From: an uncultured Ruminiclostridium sp.
GTDB lineage: Bacteria; Bacillota; Clostridia; Oscillospirales; Ruminococcaceae
Assembly (NCBI GenBank): GCA_934454635.1
Contig: CAKSFR010000006.1
Location: 1 to 64,000, forward strand
Direction of reading: 5' to 3'
DNA: 64,000 nt
In this document: in pieces, positions 41,511-50,482 of the stretch
How positions within the stretch are numbered: position 1 is the stretch's first letter
Layout of the letters: each line of letters begins with the position of its first letter
Position numbers and translations under genes: made by a program
Notes under the pieces: generated by a model
The model's database searches: none
Told to the model about the DNA's origin: nothing
Seen by the model: the letters and a program-made list of their open reading frames with translations, nothing else

Positions 41511-44500
41511 TTAATACCCGTTTGTAAGCGCCGTGCCCGTTGAACTGCACCAGCTTCCGAACGGGATATAATACGAGTCGTCAAGATAAAGCTTTCCCGC
41601 TGTCGGATATGAAGAATAACTGTTGAAAGAACTGCTGCCGTAAGCATAATCGTAGTAGCCCGGGACGTAGTAATCGGAGAATACAACGTTCTCCGACGCG
41701 TTTATGACCGCGACGCCGATAAGCTTTATTTCGTTGTCAGAGCTCTGCTGCACGTCGTAATCTTCATATTCATAGTTCGCGTTTTCTTCATCATAAAAAT
41801 AGCCCCTGAAATACGAATCGCGCGCAAAAAGAAGCTGAACGCGTACATCGGAAATGCTGTTCAGACGGCTGAACTTTCCGAGATATTCCGAAAGTCCTGA
41901 CTTTTCGGCAAGCTCCTTGATTTCCCCGTTGTTGTACATATATTCGTCATAACCGCCAAGGATTTCCCATGTTCCCGCTCTGAGTTCGACCGAGAAGGCG
42001 TTCACGTTTTCTGGTTCAAAGGCTTCGGGGTTCTGCCGCATGAAAAGCTGAACGGCTTTTGAGATATTGAGCGCGTCGCCGTCAAGCTTTTCTTTTTCCT
42101 TGGTGAAATTTTCCTCTTCTTCGCGGGCGGTCGAAATTCCCTCGCTTAGGCTCGGATATGCTCCGACGACAAAATCGTCCTTGCAGTTCTCTTCACCGTC
42201 CCATTCAAACAATCCGTCAATGTAATTGTATGTGTCGGGGAGAACGGAAGGGAGATCGTTCGGGTCGTCGGTATAAACTGCGCAGACGCCTGTGAGAACA
42301 GGAATGCTCATGAAGTCATCATCTGAATATATATAGCCGGAAAGCGCGTGCGTAATATCAAACGTCAGTTCGACATACATATTTTTGCTGTCATACGCTC
42401 CGCTGCTCTGCATAACGTTTTCAAAATCCACGAAGCCAAATCCCGCGTCGTCGATAACTTCAAGTCCCTGTTCGCCGTTGTACAGCTTTATCGTTCTCGA
42501 CTCGTTGAACAGCTCCTCGTCGTTGAGTACGGGGTACTGTTCCATATCAGAATAGCTTAAATTGTCGACATCTTTCCATAACTGCGCGGTGAAGTTCTCA
42601 AAAATACTCTCTGCATACCTGTTCGCGTTATACTGCGAGGACTGAGTGTAGTCCGAATAATGCGCCTGCATTCTTTCGGTGCGTTTCATTTCGTCAATGT
42701 TGTTTTGCAGGCTGTCGATAAGCCCCGCTTTGTCGGCAATATCGCGCAGAGTATCGTTCCCGTCAATCGCTTCAAGCGTTTTTTCACTTATGTTGAGTCT
42801 TATACTGTTGAGCGTTTTTTCGTTCATTTCTTCCGTGAGATCTATGCATTTTTCACCTGAGATATCAGGCATTTCAACAGCTTCACCCGAGGTGTACGGC
42901 GTAAGCTCCGCATTTAACCGAAGCGAGAGCATTGACGTTATATCTATGGAAAATCCTGTGCTGAGTCTGCTTTCGTCGCCGCTTACCGACCAGCTTATTT
43001 TTGCGCATTTAAGCGCTTCCTTTATTATTGCGGCTGAGCTTCCCGAGTCGCCCAGCGACATCATTTCTCCCGTAATGTCGTTGTTTCCGTATTTTGTTTC
43101 GTTGAGGAGCGATGAGATTCGCTCGTCCTTGTCGGAAATACTGAGGGTGTATTTGCCGGTGCGGACAGGCTTTCCGCAGTAGGTGATCTTTCCGGGATTT
43201 TCGCAGATAAGGTCGAGAACGAGCGGTTTGCCGTCTTTACCGTCAATGTACGAAATTTCGGTTTTTATGGTTCCTGCGGCGTCTTTTATGAGAACGTCGT
43301 CCTCGGTCGTTGAAACAACCGAAAGCTGACCGCCGCCCGGAATATCGGCGATAATGCGTGATTCGCCCTTGCCGTTCACAATGCCTGCCGCGAAGCTTTC
43401 ACCGTCGGAAAGGTCTGTTATAACGATAGTTTTTCCGATTATTTCCGTGTGCGGAGCAATATAGTTGCAGACAATGATCTGCATATTCGCCTTTGCAGCC
43501 TTATCGGTGAACAGTTTTTCATATTCGGAAATCTGTTTGCCCGAAGCGGAAGCGTAGAAGCTGCGCATAAACTCGTCGTTTTTGAGAAGTTCTCCCCATT
43601 TTTTCAGGATATCGTTGCAAAGTTCATCGGAAAAAACGGTTTTGACCTCTGTGCCCTTTACCTGCATTCCGGCAACGGTAAATTCGCCGTCGGTATATGT
43701 AAATTCGGCGGAAGAATATGCCTCGTCAACGATTTTGTACATTTCGTTTCTGATACGCGCTATTTCTTCGCGCGGAATCGTTACCGAACTTTCGCCGTTT
43801 TCACTGCCGATATAAAAAGTGTAGTCGCAGAAATCGGGCATGGCAAGCGCGGAAAATTCGTCTGAGCGATATTGCTCAACGCGGAAAATATCCGTATCCT
43901 TGAACTGCACCGTATAGGAGTATTTATTGCCGTTTTCGCCGCCCTGAACGCGCGAAATCAACGACGCGCTGCGCATAGCGTCAAGGTATTCGTTCGCGCT
44001 GTCGTTGCCGTCAAGTATCGCTTTCAGAAATGAGTAAAATTCAACGTCGGCGGTGATTTTCATTTCGCTGTCGCCGTACAATTCGAGTATTCTGTCGAAC
44101 GAACTTGTATTGTTAATAATTGATATAATCTCGCGGTTCTGATACCCCGTTTCTCTTGCCTGTTCGGTCAACAGTACGGCTTCGATCCGTGCCGCGATAG
44201 TGTCATCTACCGCGCCGAAGTCAAACTCCTCACCGCCGAGAATATAGTCGGAATACGATTTAAGGGCAATCTCCTTTGCATACCCCGCGTCGCCCTTTAT
44301 AAGCCGCATTATCTGGTTGCTGAAGCAGAAATATCCGACCGCTGCCACCGCGCCTGCGAGAATCACCGCAGAGCCGCCGATTATCAGACCGACCTTGCCT
44401 TTTTTCTTTTTTGGGGAAGCTGCCGCCTGCTCGCCGACTGCTTCGCTGAAGCTTTCGGGCAGGGGACTTTTGGGAAGTTCTGTCTGAACGACTTCCTGCG

Positions 44501-44924
44501 TGGGTTCGGGCTGAGCGGCTTCCTGCGCGGGTTCGGACTGAACGACTTCCTGCGCGGGTTCGGGCTGAGCGACTTCCTGCATGGGTTCGGGCTGAACGGT
44601 TTCCTGTGCGGGTTCTGTCTGAGCGACTTCCTGCATGGGTTCGGGCTGAACGACTTCCTGCGCGGGTTCGGGCTGAGCGGTTTCCTGCACGGTCTCGGTC
44701 TGAGCGGCTTCCTGCGCGGGTTCGGGCTGAACGGTTTCCTGTGCGGGTTCGGGCTGAACGGTTTCCTGTGCGGGTTCGGTCTGAACGGTTTCCTGCACGG
44801 GCTCGGTCTGAACGGGTTCAATCTGAATCATATTGCTTTCGGCGGGAATGCTTACGGGAGTTCCGCAGCCTCCGCAAAATTTTGCGTCCTCTCCCAGACG
44901 CCTTCCGCAGTTCTTACAAAACAT
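41511..44924 (-). CDS. Large zinc-ribbon membrane protein with Pro/Glu/Gln repeats (1137 aa)
   Basis: Residues 1-21 form a zinc ribbon (CKNCG, CGGCG). Residues 36-149 are about 14 imperfect copies of an 8-residue unit such as PEPAQEVV. KKKKGK precedes one membrane helix (177-200). The remaining 900 residues are predicted to be outside, acidic, Ser/Tyr-rich and without a known enzyme motif. Similar zinc_ribbon-linker-TM proteins with unknown large exodomains are common in Clostridia. The topology (ribbon inside, exodomain outside) suggests envelope sensing or binding. No family named with confidence. Confidence 0.75.
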   Translation of the reverse strand: MFCKNCGRRLGEDAKFCGGCGTPVSIPAESNMIQIEPVQTEPVQETVQTEPAQETVQPEPAQETVQPEPAQEAAQTETVQETAQPEPAQEVVQPEPMQEVAQTEPAQETVQPEPMQEVAQPEPAQEVVQSEPAQEAAQPEPTQEVVQTELPKSPLPESFSEAVGEQAAASPKKKKGKVGLIIGGSAVILAGAVAAVGYFCFSNQIMRLIKGDAGYAKEIALKSYSDYILGGEEFDFGAVDDTIAARIEAVLLTEQARETGYQNREIISIINNTSSFDRILELYGDSEMKITADVEFYSFLKAILDGNDSANEYLDAMRSASLISRVQGGENGNKYSYTVQFKDTDIFRVEQYRSDEFSALAMPDFCDYTFYIGSENGESSVTIPREEIARIRNEMYKIVDEAYSSAEFTYTDGEFTVAGMQVKGTEVKTVFSDELCNDILKKWGELLKNDEFMRSFYASASGKQISEYEKLFTDKAAKANMQIIVCNYIAPHTEIIGKTIVITDLSDGESFAAGIVNGKGESRIIADIPGGGQLSVVSTTEDDVLIKDAAGTIKTEISYIDGKDGKPLVLDLICENPGKITYCGKPVRTGKYTLSISDKDERISSLLNETKYGNNDITGEMMSLGDSGSSAAIIKEALKCAKISWSVSGDESRLSTGFSIDITSMLSLRLNAELTPYTSGEAVEMPDISGEKCIDLTEEMNEKTLNSIRLNISEKTLEAIDGNDTLRDIADKAGLIDSLQNNIDEMKRTERMQAHYSDYTQSSQYNANRYAESIFENFTAQLWKDVDNLSYSDMEQYPVLNDEELFNESRTIKLYNGEQGLEVIDDAGFGFVDFENVMQSSGAYDSKNMYVELTFDITHALSGYIYSDDDFMSIPVLTGVCAVYTDDPNDLPSVLPDTYNYIDGLFEWDGEENCKDDFVVGAYPSLSEGISTAREEEENFTKEKEKLDGDALNISKAVQLFMRQNPEAFEPENVNAFSVELRAGTWEILGGYDEYMYNNGEIKELAEKSGLSEYLGKFSRLNSISDVRVQLLFARDSYFRGYFYDEENANYEYEDYDVQQSSDNEIKLIGVAVINASENVVFSDYYVPGYYDYAYGSSSFNSYSSYPTAGKLYLDDSYYIPFGSWCSSTGTALTNGY
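44478..44819 (-). repeat. 24-bp coding tandem repeats
   Basis: About 14 degenerate 24-bp units within the large zinc-ribbon protein gene encode the 8-residue Pro/Glu/Gln repeat. Units vary at GTT/GCG and CCC/ACC codons. Such arrays change length easily by slippage. Confidence 0.8.
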
Positions 44925-44976
44925 AAGCGTTTTCCTTTCATCGGTCTGCTGCTGTGTGTTATACTTTACCTTTTAA

Positions 44977-45005
44977 ATTATATCACACATACCGCCGTAC
45001 GTCAA
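44977..45005 (-). promoter_or_regulatory. Promoter of the zinc-ribbon protein gene
   Basis: On the minus strand: TTGACG (45000-45005), 17 bp, TATAAT (44977-44982). Its -35 box abuts the inverted repeat that begins locus C. Confidence 0.75.
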
Positions 45006-45006
45006 T

Positions 45007-45293
45007 ATATGCGGATAAAAAAGGCTGAAATGCTTTTTTATCCGCATATCGCGGCTTTCACTATGCCGCTGCTCCGACCCGCTCGGCAAAACGCCGCGCT
45101 TCGGGGGATACAGCAGATTCGTGCGGGCGCGCGTGGGAGCTGCCGCAGGCAGCTCCCACGCGGCGGGCGGCTTGCCGCCCGCCGGCTCGTTTCGGCGCAG
45201 CCGAAACGAGCGCGCCCGCGCAGTGCGAGATTGCACTTTGTCCGAAATGCGGCGTTGCAGTTATGTGGGATATGGCTGAGAAATTGAAAGCCG
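45007..45293. repeat. GC-rich composite repeat, locus C: cloverleaf between inverted boxes
   Basis: It starts with a perfect 17-bp inverted repeat (ATATGCGGATAAAAAAG, 45007-45023 with 45033-45049). A box reads leftward (CGCGGCTTTC at about 45050, CGGCAAAACGCCGC at 45084). Cloverleaf 45123-45219: outer GCGGGCGCGC / GCGCGCCCGC, arms GTGGGAGCTGCC (12), GGCGGGCGGC (about 10) and GCTCGTTTCGGC (12). A second box reads rightward (GCGGCGTT at 45252, TTGAAAGCCGCGG to 45293). No nested hairpin here. It lies between divergent genes. Confidence 0.82.
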
Positions 45294-45327
45294 CGGATGT
45301 GCAGCTGCATATTTCCGCAGAAAAATC

Positions 45328-45356
45328 TTGCAAAACGCGTGCGGGTGTGATATAAT
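45328..45356 (+). promoter_or_regulatory. Promoter of the dnaD-dnaI-der operon
   Basis: TTGCAA 45328-45333, 17 bp, TATAAT 45351-45356. Confidence 0.75.
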
Positions 45357-45375
45357 AAAATAGATAATGCTAAGA

Positions 45376-45433
45376 CGGCACAGATAATACGAATGTTCGG
45401 CGGTTAGGCAAAAGTCTGCGGAGCATTGTGCCG
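45376..45433 (+). promoter_or_regulatory. Structured leader upstream of dnaD
   Basis: CGGCACA (45376-45382) pairs with TGTGCCG (45427-45433) and encloses about 44 nt with further pairing potential. It ends about 25 nt before the ribosome site. A regulatory role is inference; no known riboswitch class is recognised. Confidence 0.4.
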
Positions 45434-45470
45434 AAATCAACGCTCAAATGCGCAAAGGGAGCTGTTCGTA

Positions 45471-46457
45471 TTGAATTTTCAACTTAATCTCGGCGTTTGG
45501 GGGAGCGTCTTTGCCGTTCCCGCCTGCGTTGTTGATAATTACATAAAAATAGCAAGCGGCGAGCAGCTTAAGGTGCTGCTCTACCTGCTGAAAAATGCGG
45601 GAGTTCCGCTTCGCGGCGCGGATATAGCCGCAGTAACTGGCGTTTCCGAAAGCGACGCGGAGGACGCGCTTATCTTCTGGGAGAATGTCGGCGTTGTTTC
45701 TTCTTCTGACGGCGCTCTTCAGCCGCCCGAGGGTGCTCCACGTCCCGCCGCAGCGCCTTTTGCGCCGATCGCCGAAACCCCCGCAGTTTCAGCCGAGGTA
45801 AAGGTAAAGCTTACCGCCGACCCGCAGTTTCAGCCGAAAGAAATTGCCGTCGCGGTCGACAGCAGCAACGCCGTGCGGTATCTTTTTGAAACGTACGAGC
45901 GGCTTGCGGGACGTCCGACGAAGCACACCGAGCGCAATACTCTTATGCTGCTGACAGAGGAAATAGGGCTGCCGTGCGAGGTTGCGGTAATGCTTGTGGA
46001 ATATTGCTTTTCCGTGGAAAAGGCCACACCCGCGTATATGAAGTCGGTCGCGCTGGACTGGTGCGAAAGCGGTATCGACTCTGTCGGAAAGGCAGAGGAA
46101 CGCATAAAGACGCTGCGCGCGAGATACGGGCTTGAAAACCGCCTGCGCGGAATGTTCCGCCTTAACAGCGCGTTTTCAAAGTCGCAGAAAGAAATTATTT
46201 CCGAATGGACGGAGCTTGACATAAGCCCCGAGCTTATCGAGGAAGCCTATGACGTGTGCATGAAATCGACAGGCAAGCTAAGCCTGCCTTATATGGACAA
46301 GGTGCTTCGCGGCTGGCTCGACAAGGGGATTACAACGCCCGAACAGTTTGCTCAGAGTAAAAATGCTCCTAAACCTAAGCAGGAAACTTCGTTCAGCGTA
46401 GGTTCGCTTGAGCAGACTGCTTACGCAAAATACCGCAGGGGAGGTAACGGCGAATGA
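45471..46457 (+). CDS. dnaD: DnaD-domain replication initiation protein
   Basis: A 328-residue primosome protein. The N-terminal winged-helix (VVDNYIKIASGEQLKVLLYLLKN) is followed by a Pro-rich linker (about 85-115) and two DnaB_2-type helical domains, the first with YERLAGRPTKHTERN and the second containing YMDKVLRGWLDKGI. TTG start with AAAGGGAG upstream. It overlaps the helicase-loader gene by 4 bp (ATGA). Confidence 0.85.
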   Translation: MNFQLNLGVWGSVFAVPACVVDNYIKIASGEQLKVLLYLLKNAGVPLRGADIAAVTGVSESDAEDALIFWENVGVVSSSDGALQPPEGAPRPAAAPFAPIAETPAVSAEVKVKLTADPQFQPKEIAVAVDSSNAVRYLFETYERLAGRPTKHTERNTLMLLTEEIGLPCEVAVMLVEYCFSVEKATPAYMKSVALDWCESGIDSVGKAEERIKTLRARYGLENRLRGMFRLNSAFSKSQKEIISEWTELDISPELIEEAYDVCMKSTGKLSLPYMDKVLRGWLDKGITTPEQFAQSKNAPKPKQETSFSVGSLEQTAYAKYRRGGNGE

Positions 46458-47440
46458 GCTTTGACAGCAGATTTTATCAGCAGGCAGAAAACGAGCTGAA
46501 CGAGCGCAGACTGCGCAACGAGCGGGTGCTTGCCGCGCACGAATCTGAAATTTTTAAAAAAAGCCCTAGAATAGCTGCCGTTCAGAATGAACTTGCGGCG
46601 ACGGGCGCAAAGGTAATTGAACTTATATTAAATAAGGATAAGGATTTTGAGCGGAAATTCGGCGAACTTCAGCAGAATAATCTTTTTTTGCAGAAAACGC
46701 TGCGCGAAAATCTGATGCGGCTCGGTTATCCCGCAGATTATCTCGAAATGCCGCATTCGTGCCAAAAGTGCGGAGATACGGGCGTTGTCAACGGACGAAG
46801 ATGCAGCTGCTTTACCGAAACGGTGCGCAGACTTGTCGCGGAGGAACTGAACCGCTCCACGCCGCTGCGCCTTTGCAGCTTTGACGATTTCATGCTGTCG
46901 TATTATGACGATAAACAGCCTACCGCGCTCGGCTGTACGGCGCGCGAGGCTATGAGCGAAAATTTGCGCTTCTGCCGTAAATATGCGGAGGATTTCCACT
47001 TGCCGAACGGCGGCGTTTTAATGCGCGGAGCGACGGGTCTGGGAAAAACGCATCTTTCTCTGAGTATCGCCAACGAAGTGATAAAAAAAGGCTACAGCGT
47101 TATTTACGGCTCTGCGCCCGACCTGTTCCGAAAAATCGAGCAGGAGCATTTCGGTCGTGCGGACGGCGATACGGTCGGAATGATGCAGGAAGCGGATCTG
47201 CTTATCCTCGACGACGTAGGCGCGGAATTTGAAAGCAAATTCTACGCCTCGGCGCTTTACGGCATAATAAACAACCGAATGAACGCGGGAGTTCCTACCA
47301 TAATAAGTACTAACTGCGACCTTAGCGAGCTTCAGAGCCGCTACGGCGACCGCACGGTTTCGCGGCTCATTACTTTTGAACAGCTTATTTTCGTCGGAAG
47401 CGACGTGCGTATACTGAAACAGAACGGAGGCATACAATGA
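46454..47440 (+). CDS. dnaI: DnaC/DnaI-type helicase loader
   Basis: A 328-residue AAA+ ATPase that loads the replicative helicase. An N-terminal coiled region is followed by a zinc-binding CQKCGDTGVVNGRRCSC segment near residue 99. Walker A GATGLGKTH is near 194 and Walker B LLILDDVGAE near 250. Together with DnaD it forms the Firmicutes-type primosome. Overlaps der by 4 bp. Confidence 0.88.
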   Translation: MSFDSRFYQQAENELNERRLRNERVLAAHESEIFKKSPRIAAVQNELAATGAKVIELILNKDKDFERKFGELQQNNLFLQKTLRENLMRLGYPADYLEMPHSCQKCGDTGVVNGRRCSCFTETVRRLVAEELNRSTPLRLCSFDDFMLSYYDDKQPTALGCTAREAMSENLRFCRKYAEDFHLPNGGVLMRGATGLGKTHLSLSIANEVIKKGYSVIYGSAPDLFRKIEQEHFGRADGDTVGMMQEADLLILDDVGAEFESKFYASALYGIINNRMNAGVPTIISTNCDLSELQSRYGDRTVSRLITFEQLIFVGSDVRILKQNGGIQ

Positions 47441-48753
47441 ACAATCTGATTGCGATTGTCGGACGCCCGAATGTGGGAAAGTCCACACTTTTCAATAAAA
47501 TAATCGGTCAGCGGCTTTCTATAGTCGAGGATACCCCCGGCGTTACCCGCGACCGTATTTACGGCAAAGCGGAATGGCGCAACCGTCCGTTTATGCTTGT
47601 GGATACGGGCGGTATCGAGCCTGACAGCAAGGATATAATCCTTTCGCAGATGCGCGCGCAGGCTCAGCTTGCCATTGACAGCGCGGCTGTAATAATTTTT
47701 GTTGTGGACATTACAACGGGAATGACAGCGAACGACGAAAGCGTTGCTTCAATGCTGCTCAAAAGCGGAAAACCCGTAGTTCTCTGCGTGAATAAGTGCG
47801 ACTCGGTAGGAGAACCGCCCGCCGAGCTTTACGAATTTTACAATCTCGGGCTTGGCGAGCCGATACCCGTTTCATCTGTACACGGTCACGGCACGGGCGA
47901 TCTGCTTGACGCGGCGTTCGAGCACCTCCCGCCCGAGGACGAAGAGGAATATGAAGAAAACGTCATAAAGGTTGCCGTTATCGGAAAGCCCAACGCGGGA
48001 AAATCTTCTCTTATAAACAGAATCGCGGGCGAGGAGCGCGTTATCGTTTCGGATATTGCGGGAACGACTCGTGACGCGATAGATACCTTTGTCGAACGCG
48101 ACGGCGGACAGTATGTTTTTATCGACACTGCGGGAATACGCCGCAAATCCAAAATAACCGAAAACGTTGAACGATACAGCGTCCTGCGCGCATATATGGC
48201 TATCGACCGCGCCGACGTCTGCGTTATAATGATAGACGCTAACGAGGGTTATACCGAACAGGACAGCAAGGTTGCGGGCTATGCGCACGACCAAGGCAAG
48301 GCGTGCGTAATTGCAATAAATAAATGGGACAGCGTCGAAAAGGACGACAAGACGATGAACGAGTTCCGCAAAAAGCTCGAAGTCGATTTTTCGTTCATGT
48401 CCTACGCGCCGTTCGTGTTTATTTCCGCGCTTACGGGACAGCGCATAGACAAGCTGTTCGAGCAGATACGCTACACCGCCGAGCAGAACGCCCGCCGAAT
48501 CACAACGGGTATGCTCAACGACCTTTTAAGCTATGCTACGGCGCGGGTTCAGCCGCCGTCCGACAAGGGTAAGCGCCTGAAGCTTTATTACATGACGCAG
48601 GCGTCCACAAAGCCGCCGACGTTCGTTGTTTTCTGCAACAGCAAGGAGCTGTTCCACTATTCCTATCAGCGTTATATTGAAAATCAGATACGCGAGGCGT
48701 TTAAGCTTGACAGCACGCCGATAAAGCTGATCGTGCGTGAACGCGGAGAGTAA
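47437..48753 (+). CDS. der: Ribosome-assembly GTPase Der (EngA)
   Basis: A 438-residue protein with two tandem G domains: GRPNVGKST near residue 8 and GKPNAGKSS near 182, each with DTGG/DTAG and NKCD/NKWD motifs, then a KH-like C-terminus. It is essential for 50S maturation. Translationally coupled to the helicase loader. Confidence 0.98.
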   Translation: MNNLIAIVGRPNVGKSTLFNKIIGQRLSIVEDTPGVTRDRIYGKAEWRNRPFMLVDTGGIEPDSKDIILSQMRAQAQLAIDSAAVIIFVVDITTGMTANDESVASMLLKSGKPVVLCVNKCDSVGEPPAELYEFYNLGLGEPIPVSSVHGHGTGDLLDAAFEHLPPEDEEEYEENVIKVAVIGKPNAGKSSLINRIAGEERVIVSDIAGTTRDAIDTFVERDGGQYVFIDTAGIRRKSKITENVERYSVLRAYMAIDRADVCVIMIDANEGYTEQDSKVAGYAHDQGKACVIAINKWDSVEKDDKTMNEFRKKLEVDFSFMSYAPFVFISALTGQRIDKLFEQIRYTAEQNARRITTGMLNDLLSYATARVQPPSDKGKRLKLYYMTQASTKPPTFVVFCNSKELFHYSYQRYIENQIREAFKLDSTPIKLIVRERGE

Positions 48754-48769
48754 ACCGAAAGGATTCGAC

Positions 48770-49444
48770 ATGGACATTTTACTGAAAATCATCTGCTTCG
48801 CCGCAGCCGCGGCAGTTCCGTATCTTCTGTGCGGAGTGAACTCGGCGATAATTGTTACAAAAATAAAGTCCGGCGAGGATATACGCAATATCGGGAGCGG
48901 TAACGCGGGACTTACAAACACGCTCCGCACGCAGGGAAAGCTTGCCGCGCTTTTTGTTTTTATCGGTGACATTCTCAAAGGCGTGCTCTCGATACTTATC
49001 GTTCATTTTCTGTTCCGCTGGCTGCTCGGCATAGACACATACGACGACGCGGCGGGTTGGGGCTGGATAAATTACCTTGCGGGAATTTTTGCCGTTCTCG
49101 GTCATATCTATCCGATTTTTTACGGCTTTAAGGGCGGAAAGGGCATTCTCGTCACGTTTGCAGCCATGCTTGCGATAGACTGGCTTCCGGGCGTGATACT
49201 TTTCGGGATTTTTCTCGTGATCGTGGCGATAACGCGCTATGTTTCGCTCGGTTCGATAATCGCGGCGAGCCTTTACCCGTTCGCGGTACTGCTTTTCTCG
49301 TTTATTCACGGCGAACCGTGCGCGTGGATAAATTTTGCGCTTGCGGCGGTTATAGGATTTTTCCTTGTGTTTATGCACCGAGCGAATATTTCGCGGCTTA
49401 AAAATCACACGGAAAAGAAGCTCGGCGAGAAAAAGAAGAACTGA
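48770..49444 (+). CDS. plsY: Acyl-phosphate:glycerol-3-phosphate acyltransferase
   Basis: A 224-residue membrane enzyme that makes lysophosphatidic acid from acyl-phosphate. About six helices. GSGNAGLTNTLRT and FKGGKGILVTFAAM are the PlsY signatures; the loop between helices 2 and 3 is longer than usual. The ATG at 48770 has AAAGGA 6 bases upstream. The der-plsY order is common in Clostridia. Confidence 0.95.
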   Translation: MDILLKIICFAAAAAVPYLLCGVNSAIIVTKIKSGEDIRNIGSGNAGLTNTLRTQGKLAALFVFIGDILKGVLSILIVHFLFRWLLGIDTYDDAAGWGWINYLAGIFAVLGHIYPIFYGFKGGKGILVTFAAMLAIDWLPGVILFGIFLVIVAITRYVSLGSIIAASLYPFAVLLFSFIHGEPCAWINFALAAVIGFFLVFMHRANISRLKNHTEKKLGEKKKN

Positions 49445-49450
49445 ACAGAT

Positions 49451-49482
49451 TCCCGAGGTGTCGCGCCTCGGGATTTTTATTT
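49451..49482 (+). terminator. Terminator of the dnaD-plsY operon
   Basis: Perfect stem TCCCGAGG / CCTCGGGA with a 7-nt loop, then TTTTTATTT. Confidence 0.85.
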
Positions 49483-49502
49483 GGAAAATATTTGCTGTTT
49501 TT

Positions 49503-49528
49503 TGTAACGCTTTAGATTATTTCCCGTC
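49503..49528 (+). promoter_or_regulatory. ECF-type promoter for the anti-sigma/sigma pair
   Basis: TGTAAC at 49503-49508 and CGTC at 49525-49528, 16 bp apart, match the ECF sigma consensus (TGAAAC/TGTAAC and CGTC) instead of the sigma-A pattern used elsewhere. This predicts autoregulation by the sigma factor encoded downstream. Confidence 0.65.
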
Positions 49529-49572
49529 TTATATACAGAAAGCTTTCAAAAAACGAAAGGAACTGTAGTGCT

Positions 49573-50472
49573 ATGAATAAATGTGAAATAACGCGGGATC
49601 TTATCCCCGGCTATGCGGACGAGGTTTTAAGCCCCTCGGGGAGAGAATATGTGGAAGCGCACACGGCGGAATGCGAAGAGTGCAGGGAAGCCCTGAACAG
49701 GGCAAAGGCTTCGGTCATAACGGGAAACGCCGAGGAAAATATCACCGCAAAGAAAGCTTTCAAGAAAGTGAACTTCAAAAAAGTTGTTATCCTGTCGGTT
49801 TCGCTGATTCTTGCGGTGGTTATCGTATCATTCGGGGCTTTTGCGATAAACGACGCTTGCAGCGGCTATTACAAGCTTAATCATCTTTTCGGAAAAGCGC
49901 CGTGGGACAGCATTGTAACAGAAGGTATGCGGCTTAACGCCGATAAGATCCGCGAGCTTATGGGCTGTGAATATGGCAGTCTGACTCAGGAAGCTATGAC
50001 CGGCTACCAACAAGACGGGATAAAATCCAAGATGACCGTTGTTTTACGCTCTGAAAAAGACGAATACTGCTACATTTATGTAAAGGGCTATCCGACGGGG
50101 ATAGGAACATATCAAATCGACGAATTTAACGTTGTTAAAGAAGATGAAAACGGCAGTATGGCTATCATTAACAGCGAGGGAGAACTGTTCTGCGCGTACA
50201 ATGACAGCGAAAATATCGGCGCTGAGGGCGGTTTCCATACTTACCGCGAACTTATTATCGAGGACGGCGATAAAGAAGCCTTTATCTCTTCCTACGTCAA
50301 GGAATATTCAAAAAACTGGCCCGCGGAGCAGGCGGAGGAAATGGCGAAAACAGCATGGGAGCGTCAGGTCGAATTTATCACGAATCAACATGATGAAACG
50401 CTCAGAACTCTGCGTGAGGAGTTCAAAGTTTCGGAGGACGTTATAGAAAAATGGAAGAGCTTCGCGGACTGA
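49573..50472 (+). CDS. Transmembrane anti-sigma factor with zinc-finger (ZAS) domain
   Basis: A 299-residue protein. The N-terminal ZAS domain (EITRDLIPGYADEVLSPSG, then HTAECEEC as the H-x3-C-x2-C zinc motif) binds the sigma factor. One membrane helix (about 72-93) precedes an extracellular sensor region without known fold. It is translated before the sigma gene, 10 bp away, the reverse of the usual order. The start has AAAGGAACTGTAGTGCT upstream. Confidence 0.85.
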   Translation: MNKCEITRDLIPGYADEVLSPSGREYVEAHTAECEECREALNRAKASVITGNAEENITAKKAFKKVNFKKVVILSVSLILAVVIVSFGAFAINDACSGYYKLNHLFGKAPWDSIVTEGMRLNADKIRELMGCEYGSLTQEAMTGYQQDGIKSKMTVVLRSEKDEYCYIYVKGYPTGIGTYQIDEFNVVKEDENGSMAIINSEGELFCAYNDSENIGAEGGFHTYRELIIEDGDKEAFISSYVKEYSKNWPAEQAEEMAKTAWERQVEFITNQHDETLRTLREEFKVSEDVIEKWKSFAD

Positions 50473-50482
50473 GAGGGTATGT

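Noticed and set aside
44478-44819. CRISPR-like regular repeats
   Set aside because: The 24-bp units have no unique spacers and stay in frame within a protein gene; no cas genes are present.
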